A stretch of 43,694 nucleotides of DNA, from NCBI GenBank assembly GCA_964200185.2, contig CAXNAD020000027.1, positions 1 through 43,694 on the forward strand, in the 5' to 3' direction. The stretch comes from Choristocarpus tenellus KU-1152. Its lineage: Eukaryota > Phaeophyceae. Under the pieces are notes generated by a model. It saw only the letters and a program-made list of their open reading frames with translations, searched no databases and was not told where the DNA came from. The translations under genes and the position numbers were made by a program. Shown in pieces: positions 25,501-37,500 of this stretch (the first letter of the stretch is position 1; each line of letters begins with the position of its first letter).

Positions 25501-28500
25501 GAATTCAGTATTGCTTTAGAGTATTCATAGTATTTCATATTTTGAGCATGGAGCTAGATAAGTAGAAATTATTGTCCAGGTTCATAGCACATCGAATACA
25601 TATCAAGGATGTTCCTACATGTTGCTGAAATCCAGGTCCACCTGTTGAAGCTCTTTGATAATGTCAAGACATTGACCTTTGGGCGGGGCAACAAGCAAGT
25701 GGTTGGCATGGGATCTAGCGAAGGTGAAAAATTTTCTTTGAGAGAGTTTGTGCCCATTGAGGGACCAGTGGAAAACTGGATGACAAGTGTTGAAGGTGAG
25801 ATGGGTAGCTCTCTTCGTGCCATCACCAAAGAAGGGGTGTACAACTATGCGCAGGAAGAGCGTCAAACATGGATAACCACTGTTATTGGCATGGTGTCAC
25901 TTGTTGGAAGCCAGATTTGGTGGACATGGGAGGTGAGAGTGTTACACATGCAGCGTGGGATTCTCGATATTTATCATATCCTGTATACATAATATACTAA
26001 ACAACAACATTGGAAGCACATAGCTTGAGCAGTGAGCAGTATGTCTTCTCCAAGTCACAAATAGTTGAGGTCATCAAGCAACAATAGATATCCTTTTGTT
26101 TCATTTGTCATTTCTTTTGCCATTACACCTGTAACAGGATACACTTTATTTTCTTAAATCCTGTACTGAACTGTTGGTATGTGTCTTTGCTATCAACTAG
26201 CCCATACAATGCACACACAACCATTCCTCAGATTTCTGGCCAATCAGTGTGACCGGCTGCCCTCTATGTATAAGTCATTGATGCACTTGTGTCATCTTGC
26301 TACACATAACTGTCTCTAGGTTGAGGATGTCTTCCAACTTGTCGCTGGTGGTAACAAGTATGCCATGAAGAACCTTGCCATCAAGCTGACATCTCAGCTA
26401 AATGACCTTGTGGCACTTGTGCGTGAGGAGCTGACCAGCCATGCTCGCAAAAAGGTCAACACGTTGCTCATCATTGATGTGCATGCTCGAGACATTGTGG
26501 ATGGCTTTGTGAGAGAATCCATTCTGAATGCAAAGGAGTTTGCATGGGAGAGCCAGCTGAGGTTTTATTGGGATCGTGACATTGACGATTGTATTATTCG
26601 TCAGTGTACTGGGAAATTCAGCTATGGGTATGAGTACATGGGGATGAACGGACGTCTTGTGATCACTCCACTCACCGACCGCTGCTACATGACCCTCACT
26701 CAAGCCCTTACCTTCAAGCTTGGTGGAGCCCCAGCTGGCCCAGCTGGTACCGGAAAAACTGAAACCACAAAAGACCTTGCCAAGTCTCTTGCACTTCCCT
26801 GCTTTGTAATCAACTGTGGGGAAGGTCTGGACTACAAGGTGAAGTTAACAAAGCATTGCAATGCTTGACACATACATTGCTCTGGAGCTAGCAGGGTTTG
26901 ATGTCATCAATAGTTGATTTGCATGAAGTTGCGCGCACTTGATATGAGATTCTCATACTTGGATTAAACATAATAAACCAATCGTTTCTTGATTCGTATA
27001 TGTAAAGTCTTAGTTGTAATTGTAACATACCTTATATGTCCTGCATATTCTATCCCTGTTGACATTTTGCAACTGTTGTCATGGGGGAGAAGTAAATGAT
27101 ACACATGAGAATTCAATGAACACAACAATAGGGTCTCTATTGACTACAACAAAACACATTCCTTTACAAACTAGAGAACAGTAGTTGAGTATTTATATAT
27201 ATTTCAAAGCAAGAAGCAGACATGTTACTATCATGTCATATATTTCGTCTGACCAGGGCTGATCCAGTTATTGACAAAATTATTGTACTATTTCAAAGAG
27301 TTTTTCCCTACCAAATACATATCCTCAATTTTTCTGTCCCTGGATTCTTCTCAACTTGAGACAGGTGACTCCTGTCTACTCTTCCGGGTCTTGATCAGGT
27401 TTTTCAGACAGTTCAAACACTAGCACTGACTTGTTTTGTTGTGCGTGTCCGCACATTCGTTCCCTTAGGCTATGGGGTCCATATTTGCCGGGCTTGTTCA
27501 AGCTGGAGCCTGGGGCTGCTTTGATGAATTCAATCGGATCAATATTGAAGTGTTATCTGTTGTGTCGGCCCAACTGAAAGCTATACAGAACTCTCTTGTG
27601 AGCGGCAAGCCTACTGTGGACATTGGTGTGGGAGGCGAGATCAGGATTAAACGAGTAGCTGGTTTTGCTACCTGTGGAGTTTTCATCACAATGAATCCTG
27701 GGTATGCAGGGCGGACAGAACTGCCAGACAACCTCAAGGCACTTTTTCGACCTGTGACCATGATTGTACCAGATCTGCTGCAGATCTGTGAAATCATGCT
27801 CTTCTCGGAAGGGTTTGAAGGAGCCAAGGTATTCAAATTACTATGCCCTACAGTAGATTGTGTGTAGCACAAGTATTTCACCTTGATGTTAAGAAAGCAT
27901 TTCAGATGATTTGACAAGCACAATCCTGAACATTGTCTTACTAGATTCTGCAGTTGACATAGTTCAAGACGAATTAAACTAATATTGGAACATCGCTTCT
28001 TGCTTTGCTCACTCTCCCACTCCCTCAGGTATTGGCAAAGAAAATGACGGTGCTCTACAAGCTGTCCAAGGAACAGTTGTCCAAACAGTTTCACTATGAT
28101 TTTGGTCTTCGTGCACTTAAGTCTGTGCTGGTCATGGCAGGTGGACTCAAACGCCAATATGCGGAAATGCCTGAAGACTTGGTCCTGATGCGGGCCCTTC
28201 GAGACAGCAACATGCCAAAGTTTGTCTTTGAGGATGTTCCTCTGTTTAAGGGTCTCATCAATGATCTCTTCCCAGGCATGGATTGTCCACGGGTAGGCTA
28301 TGAAGATTTGAAACTGGAAGTTGCAAAGGAGCTGGAAGCTGGGGGCTATCGTTGCCATGATGACCTGGTATTCAACGACCAAGTGAGTATAATGTGAACT
28401 TCACACAGTATAGAATAAATATCCAGCAGATTCCTACCTTCTATGCCCAGATTCTGTCTCATTGTGATTGGGGTATACAAGGAAAGTGTTTTGAAAGGTG

Positions 28501-31500
28501 ATGGGCTTAGAAAGCACACCAGTTTTTCCTCAAACTGTTTATGATAAATTTTTCAAGGATCACTATTTCAGAGTCACCACCAAGTATTCATTGATGGCAG
28601 CTTCACCGATGGTGGCACCACAAGTAATGATCCACCTTGTGAAAAAAATCATGTTTGGTGGAGAAGCAATTGTCTCTTTGAGGCAGCACCAGCACCCTTT
28701 GTATACCTTGCATGCCCAAAGTTATTGAATTTGTGACAACAGGTTGCCTCCATCACCCACCAGATGAAAGGAGTTTTCTATTGACAGTTTCCTGAAGTTC
28801 TTGCCATTCTATTGACCGAGAGGTGACACTTACACATGATTAGGTGCACTGTGAGATTTTGTGGCTGAAGGTGTTTTTCTTCCTGTATTTTTCCTTGATT
28901 TTTTCTTCATGCCCTGCAAAACACTGGGCATTTTGACTTCCTCCCAATGATTGTTCAGTTGCAGATTTAAATGGAAGTATCTGGAGTCAGCACGCTGTGA
29001 TGTATATAAGAAACATACATTTTAATCTCCAAGAAATGTGCCTTCCTTCTCCTTACCCCTCAACCCTTCTAGGTAGACAAGTGCATCCAAATGTATGAGA
29101 CACAAATTGTTCGTCACACCACAATGATTGTGGGCCCTACTGGTGGAGGCAAGTCTCTGATCTTAGAGACATTGAAGAATGCCCGTCTCCCAGCTGAAGG
29201 AGTTATTGTCAAGATGTATGTTCTAAATGCCAAGAAGCAGCCATTGAATGAACTGTATGGTGTCATGGATCCTGTCACACGTGACTGGACTGATGGTATA
29301 CTGTCAAAACTCTTCAGGGAGCTGAATGAGCCCCTGCCATCTGGGAGGGAAAACGAGTTGAGGTTGATAGTGTTTGATGGTGATGTTGATGCAGTGTGGG
29401 TAGAGAATATGAACTCTGTCATGGATGATAACAAGTTGCTGACACTTCCAAATGGGGAGCGCATACGTTTGCAGCCTCACTGTGCCTTGGTGTGTGAGAC
29501 TTTTGATCTGCAGTATGCTTCACCTGCCACCATCAGCCGCTGTGGTATGGTTTGGGTGGATCCTAAGAATCTTGGCTATGCCCCATACTATGAGAGGTGG
29601 GTTCGGTTGCGGTGCGGAGATGGAGTGACAATCAGTGAAGATAGGCGTGCCTATGCTGACCTTCTTCTTTTGCTGTTTGAAAAGTACGTTGGACCATGTG
29701 TGGACTACGTACTCTCTGGATTGATTGATGGCCAACAGGTGGAAAAGCTGCGGCAGGTTATCCCCATCACCAATCTTGACCTTGTGAAGCAGCTTTGCTC
29801 CAGCTTGGAAGCCTTCTTGGGAACAAATGCTGTGGAAGATAGTACTGATGTTGAGGGTATATACATGTTCTGCATTGTGTGGTCCATAGGTGCAGCCCTG
29901 GTCAAGGATAGCAGGGATCGATTTGACGCCTTTGTTAAGAAGATGTCTGGTGAAGCTACACCCAATGATAGCTTGTATTGTCACTTCTACAGTGCAGATA
30001 GTCACAAGTGGGAGAAATGGCAAAGCCGTGTACCTGAGTATTGTCAACCTGATCCTTTTCATTTCTATGAAATCATGGTGCCTACAACGGATTCTGTCCT
30101 CTACACTCACCTCTTGGAGACTCTGGCACCACAAAAGCCTCTCCTCCTGGTGGGTGAGTCTGGAACAGCCAAGACTGTTACAATTCAGAAGTACATGGCA
30201 GGACTTGCAGCTGAGACAACTGCCCGGTTGGTGATAAATTTTAGCAGTCGGACAACAGCAAAAAATGTCCAAGCCAATATTGAGGGTAGTATTGATAAGC
30301 GCGCTGGGTCTACATATGGGCCGCCATCTGGGAAAACTTTGGTGGTATTTGTGGATGACATGAACATGCCCAAAGTTGACACGTACGGCACACAGCAACC
30401 CATTGCTTTGCTCTTGTTTCTAATGAGCAAGGGGTCGCTGTATGACCGGGGAAAAGATCTCAACCTGAAGTATATCAAAGACCTCAGCTACATTGCTGCA
30501 ATGGGCCCTCCCGGTGGGGGACGCAACAATGTTGACCCCCGATTTGTAGCGCTCTTCAATGTCTACAATCTCATTGAGCCTAGTGAGTCTGTGCTCAGCC
30601 TCATTTATACCTCTATCATAACTCAGAAACTTGTCAATTTTTCAGAGCCGGTGAAGGAGGTTGGAGCAAAGATTACTGATGCTACTTTAAAACTGTATCA
30701 GATCATTGTGGAGCGGTTACCACCTACACCATCCAAGTTTCATTACATATTCAACCTCCGTGACCTCTCACGGGTGTATGAGGGCATATGTCTGGCCACT
30801 GAAGACACTTTTAACACCTCCAAGTCACTGGTACGACTGTGGCGTAATGAATGCCTTCGTGTTTTTGGTGATCGTCTCTTTGAAGAGGACATGGTAATGC
30901 TTAACAGTGAGATTGAGTCCACCATAAATACAGCATGGCCAGCTTGTGCTGATCATGCAACGAGTAATCCCCTCCTGTTGGGAGACTATGCAGAAGCTAT
31001 CCAACGACTTGTGGATGATGGAGAGGATCCACAGTTGTACCAAGATCTGGGAGACTATGAACGCACAAGGAAAATTTTTGATGAGGTGTTGGAAAACTAC
31101 AACTTGGATCACAAGCCAATGAACCTGGTATTGTTTGAGTCAGCACTAGACCATTTAACCCGCATATATCGAATCATTCGAATGCCGCGGGGAAATGCCA
31201 TGCTTGTTGGTGTTGGTGGATCTGGGAAAAAATCTCTGACCCAGCTGGCTGCCTATTGTGCTGGGTATAAGGTGTTTTCTATCTCACTGGTGCGCAACTA
31301 TGGGGAGCTTGAGTTCCGGGATGATCTCAAGGAGCTCTACAAGTTGCTTGGAGTAGGACCTGTTGTGTTCTTGTTTACTGATGCACATGTTGTGGAAGAG
31401 GGCTTCCTTGAGTTCATCAATAACATGCTTACCACAGGCATGGTTCCTGCTTTGTTTGAGAAGGACGAGACTGACCAGTGTATCAACTCTGTGAGGAAAG

Positions 31501-34500
31501 AAGTGAAAGCTGCTGGACTCATCGACACCCCTGACACTTGTTGGAACTACTTTGTGAACAAATGCCGTAACAATCTGCATGTGGTGCTGGCCATGAGCCC
31601 TTCTGGTGACAAGCTTCGTATTCGCTGTCGGAGTTTCCCTGGTCTAGTCTCTGCAAGTGTTATTGATTGGTTCCAGCCATGGCCATCAGATGCCCTGCAG
31701 AAGGTGGCTGAGTATTTCTTGCAGGATGAGCAACTACCTGACAACCTCCGAGACACTATTATTGGGCATCTGGTGTTCACTCACCAGACTGTGGTGGAAT
31801 TCTCTCAACGATTTGCAGAAGAGATGCGGAGGTACTACTATGTTACTCCTGCAAACTACCTTGACTATATTGCCAACTATCGTACAGAGCTCAAAGGAAA
31901 TAACCGGACAATTGAAGGCAGTGTCAAGCGCCTTGAGGGTGGACTCACAAAATTGATTGAAGCAGCTGATGCTGTTGATCAGATGCAGATTGAGCTAAGT
32001 GAGAAGAAAATTGTGGTGGATGAGAAAACCAAAAATGTTGAGGCCATGATCACAGAGATACAGGCTAAGAGTGAGGTTGCCAACAAACAGCAAGCTGATG
32101 CAAGCGTCAAGCAGCAAAATGTGCAGGAACAGAGTGTAGTCATCTCCAAGGAGAAAGCTCTGGCGGATGAAGCTTTGATGGAGGCACTACCAATTGTGGA
32201 AGCGGCAGCTGCTGCACTTGAGAATCTAGACAAGAAAGACTTGGATGAAATAAAGGCCTTCACAAACCCCCCACAGCTTGTCAAGGATGTTTCCATGCAG
32301 GTGGGTCTAGTAGCAGTCCTGAATTTGAGTGTGTCATACGTTTATAGTATGGCCCTTTTGAGATAGAGCACAAGGCAACTTAAATTTATGGACAGTAAAG
32401 TTGAGGAGGTGCATGACAATCTATGCCTTGAAGGAAGACTGCTCAGCTATGCCCCCTCCCATTAAGTTTTGATCGTAACAACATAATTTGAAGCAGATAT
32501 ACATCACCCAAACCTGTGTGTTACTGTAAGCCCCATATGCCTGGAAGCTGGAGTCCTAACTAATAGATAGACTGTTCAATTGCACTTTGAAATACACAAA
32601 TGCCGACAATACAGTTGACCAAGTTTTTTTTTGTACTTTGAATCCTTTGCACACTGAGGGTGTCATGTCACTCTTATTGTGTACACCCACCTTGTCACAC
32701 TGTGCTATAGGAAGCCTTAGAATCTTCTTTTGTGTAGGCTGATCAAGCCAAGATAACTCAAGGTTCTTTCACATAGAATTGCTTTCAAGCTTTTTTCAAT
32801 CAATACTAAAAAAGGCTTTTTATTCCCTTTGCACACATTATTGACTGGATTTTGACTCAATGCGTACATCACCTTACACACACTGTGATATGCGGTACTA
32901 AACCAAGTAATATATACTTGGGGCACATGTTTTAATACATTTAAATTAAAGGCAACCTTTGTTGCCTTTTGACATAGCAAGCCTTTTTCTAGACCAAAAT
33001 GTTGCGGTAAAACTTTTTTTTGTGTGAAAGAAATGGATACAGAAAGTGCTCTATCCAAGTCAAAGTATCTTAGAGGGTAGAGCCGCGTCTATATGGGGGC
33101 TGAAATCCAATGTTGCAATTTTGATGTAATTTTGGCTATCGTGTCTGTTAGCAAGTGTCAATATCCTTATTCTGGACACACCTTTTCAAAATATATACGT
33201 TGTACCTACTCAGAAACATTTTGGAGTAGGTAAAATGCCATTAATAACCTGTGGGAAGCCAAGGCCCAAATGGACAAACAGGGAAAAATTCGTACCCTCT
33301 AAGATACTTTCACTCATCCCACTAGCATTTATTTGGCTGTAGTGATTTAAAGTTGTTCTGTTCTTCATGATAAATCATGTAATAATAATGTAAGGGCCTC
33401 TTACATTGGACATTGGACCGGGTTGCTGTGACCAGGCCGGGCTGCTGGTTGGTTTGTAAAAAGCAATTTCTTACACGGCCTAACCACGGGCTTCAAGGGT
33501 ATTTCAGGTCAGGTTCGCAGGCTCACATGGTAGCATGTGTTTCAACAAGGCTAGGTTAAGACTTTCAGAGATTTTTTGACCAGGCTGGTAGCAGGCCGAC
33601 GAGCATCCCAGTTCGAAAATATCACACCTTGGGAAGCATACTCCTCAATGCTAGCATTGCCCTATAACATTTCACCATAATCGTCCTTGAATGTTACAGG
33701 TTAGACAATCATAGGTTGCTGTTTACCTACACCAACTTGAAGAATTTCCAATTCAACTGAGCAAAAAACAATGGCAAAAAAAATGGGTAAATGTTTTTTC
33801 TGAAAAAAAACAAACTAAATGGCAAAATGATCTTGCATAATGAAGCAGCTCAAGATAGCCAGTTCTCCCTACTTAGTTGCTGGGCTACCCTTTTTGTTGC
33901 TGAGGAAGCAACAGGAGTGCGAGGTCACAGGTCCACAATGTACCCTTGCTTCCAGGACTAGTTTGAAAAACTGGTCATTAGATAGACTGTTGATCAATTT
34001 GGTCTCACATCTCGTAGTGGCATAGTTCTGTATCTTGCTTTGGTCTCCTTTCCCATGCACCGGCAGAGGTGATCAGCCTCCCACGCGAGGTCAGGCACAG
34101 AAAACAGGAAATCCTATCTGTGGGCTACCTGATGACTGGCAGACATATCACCGCACCTATTTGGTAGTTTTTGAGCCTTTGGTCAATTTGATGAGGCCAG
34201 GAGGTTGCCAGTGGTAGACAAGCGTGTTGTCCTGCACCCAGTCTGGATCACCATGTGACAGATATTTGATCATGGACAAAATTAGCATACTAATTATAAT
34301 ATGCTAGTACTAGTAGTTCTTGACAATTCCCGCCTTTCTTGTAGCCACTTCCTCCTAATCTTCTCCCATACCATGACCAATCTCTCAACCCAACTCTAGC
34401 CTCACTCACATTGGATTAAATCTCACTTGTACCTAAGATAAGGACAATTCTCAACAGGACAACTCCTAACTAACTCATCCTCAAACTTCTCCAACCAGTG

Positions 34501-37500
34501 CTGTGTACTCCGGCCAGGTGGAGAAAAGTATGAGGAAACTTGGGCTGACGCAAAAAAGATGCTCTCTAATTCGAAGCTGCTTGATAACCTCAAAAACTAC
34601 CCAAAAGACAGCATCACAGAAAAAATGATCAAGGCTGTAAAGAGGTATTTTAAAAACCCCAATCTCACTGTTGATAATATGAAAAGTGTGAGCAAGGCTG
34701 GACTGGGTCTACTATCATGGGTTGCAGCTATTACCAAGTACTACGACATTGCCAAGAATGTTGAGCCGTTGCGCCTCAAAGTTCGTGACATGGAGAAGGC
34801 TCAGCAGCAGGCCACTAAGGAACTTGCAGAACTGATGGACCTACTTTCCAAGCTAAACAGTGAGATCTCTGAACTCAACATGAATTATGAGACAGCCAAT
34901 GGTGAGCTTTCACAACTTCAGCTGCAGGCGTCTCTGATGGAAAAACGTCTAACAGCTGCATCAAAGCTCATCACAGGACTCACTGGGGAACGAACACGTT
35001 GGACAGTGGATATTGGTGACCTACAACAGCAACAGACACGCCTAGTTGGTGACTGTCTTTTAGCCTCTTCTTTCTTGTCATACCTGGGTGCCTTCACCAC
35101 AGAGTATCGAGCTGACCTTGTGTATGGACGTTTTTTTGAGGATCTGGTTATGAGGCAGGTACCTGTCATGCAGCCTTTCCACCTTGAGGACCTTCTCACA
35201 ACTGATGCCACTGTGCAGGGTTGGGTGGCAAAAGGACTTCCTGCTGATGAGCACAGCGTGCAGAATGGAATCCTAACTACAAAGGCCTCCAGATTCCCAC
35301 TTTGTGTTGATCCCCAGCAGCAGGCGGTTTCATGGATCAAAAATACTTACGAAGGGAGCAATCTCACTGTGAAGTCTCTTAATGAGCCTGATTTCATGAA
35401 GCACCTGGAGCTTGCCATCCAATTTGGCAATCCATTCCTCTTTGAAAATATAGATGAAGAACTAGACCCCATGCTAGATCCAGTTCTAGAAAAAAACGTT
35501 GTGCAAGATGGTCCGTCAAAAACAATCAAACTTGGTGACAAGGTGGTTGACTGGGATGACGGCTTTCGCCTGTTTTTTACTACAAAACTTGCAAATCCCA
35601 ACTACAGTCCTGAGGTCATGGGAAAAACAATGCTAATCAACTATGGTGTCACTATGGATGGACTGGCAAACCAGCTATTGAATGTTGTAGTGGCTCATGA
35701 GAGGCAGGACCTGGAGGAGAGCTATGCTGTCCTTGTTCATGACATGAGTGAAAATGCTCAGCTCATTGTGCAATTGGAGGATACTCTCCTCAAGGAGCTT
35801 AGCAACAGCCAGGGTAATATTCTAGACAATCAGGAGCTGATTCAGACTCTTGAGAACACCAAGACCAAAGCAGAAGAGATCAAAGTGGAACTGGAGAAAG
35901 CTGCATTTACAAAGGAGGAGATTGGTGATGCTCGTGCAGTGTACAAGCCTGTAGCCAAGCGAGGTTCAATCTTATACTTTGCTGAGGCTGGCCTTGCAGC
36001 TATCATGAGCATGTACGAGATTAGCCTGGATTCTTTTCTAGGGGTCTTCAGTGCGGCACTGGATGCAGCCAAGAGAGATGTTGTTCTGGACAGTCGCATT
36101 AACAATATGGTCAACTCTGTTACCCGCAACATCTACGACTACACTTGTACTGGAATATTTGAACGCCACAAACTCATGTTCTCCTTCCAGATGACATGCA
36201 TGATTCTTGATGGTGATGGCAATCTTAGCCAACCTGAACTTGACTTCTTCTTGAAAGGAGATGTATCCCTTGATGGTGCAACCAAGACCAATTCTGCACC
36301 ATGGCTGAGTGACCAGGGATGGAAAGACCTGTTGTGCCTAGCATCAATGGGTGATGTGTATAGAGATTTGGTGGATCACTTTGGAAACAACACAGATTCA
36401 TGGCAAGACTGGCAAAACTGTGAAGCTCCAGAGGATGTTGGATTCCCAGGAAATTTCAATGAGCAACTGCAGCCCTTGCAAAAATTATGTGTCACACGAT
36501 GCTTCCGTCCAGACAGAGTATACAATGCGGTCAAGATCATGGTAATGGAGACCATGGGTGATACCTTCGTTCAGCCACCTGTTCTGGATTACAACAGAAT
36601 ATTCTACCAGTCAAGCCCAAGCATGCCTATGGTGTTCATTTTATCTCCTGGTGCAGATCCACAGTCAGATATTCAATCGCTCGGGGATGAGCTGGGTTTC
36701 ACAGGAAACAAATTCAAGTTTATTTCGCTTGGCCAAGGACAGGGACCCCTTGCAGAGTTAATGATGGAGCAGGGTTATCAAAAGGGTCACTGGGTTCTCT
36801 TACAGAATTGCCACCTCTTGGCCTCTTGGCTGAAGAATCTGGAGAAATCCTTAGAGTTGATGAAGTCTCCCCATAAGGATTTCCGTCTGTGGCTCACCAC
36901 AGAGCCCACTGACAAGTTTCCGCTTGGAATTTTGCAGCGTTCGCTCAAGGTTGTAACTGAACCGCCAGATGGGCTTAAGCTTAACATGCGTTCAACCTAT
37001 AGCAAGATTGACCAGAGTATTATTGACGAATGTCCACACTGGGCATTCCGACCCTGCCTGTATGTCCTTGCCTTTCTTCACGCTGTGGTGCTGGAAAGAC
37101 GAAAGTATGGCAAAATAGGTTGGAATGTCAAGTATGACTTCAACGAATCAGATCTTCTTATAAGCCGTAGACTTCTCTCTTTGTATCTTGCAAAGGCCTT
37201 TGAAGATGGTGATGAATTTCTGCCTTGGGGCTCACTGAAATATCTCATCGGGGATGCAATGTATGGGGGTCGAGTTTCAGATGATATGGACAGGCGGGTT
37301 CTGGTGACGTATCTCCAAGAGTATATGGGTGACTTCCTGTTTGATGATTGCCAGAAGTTTTTCTTTTCTCGAGCTGGATATGATTATGAGCTACCTGAAT
37401 GGGGTCCAATGGAGAACTACATGGGAATGATTGAAAACTTGCCTCTCATCAACTCTCCAGCAGTTTTTGGGCTTCACCCTAATGCAGAAATTGGATACTA

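Noticed and set aside
27498-28382. 294-codon antisense open frame on the minus strand
   Set aside because: It overlaps DNAH10 exons 19 and 20 and the intron between them, shows no conserved motif, and is a shadow of the dynein codons.
29520-30398. 292-codon antisense open frame on the minus strand
   Set aside because: It lies wholly inside DNAH10 exon 21 over the AAA2-AAA3 coding sequence and has no protein-like composition.
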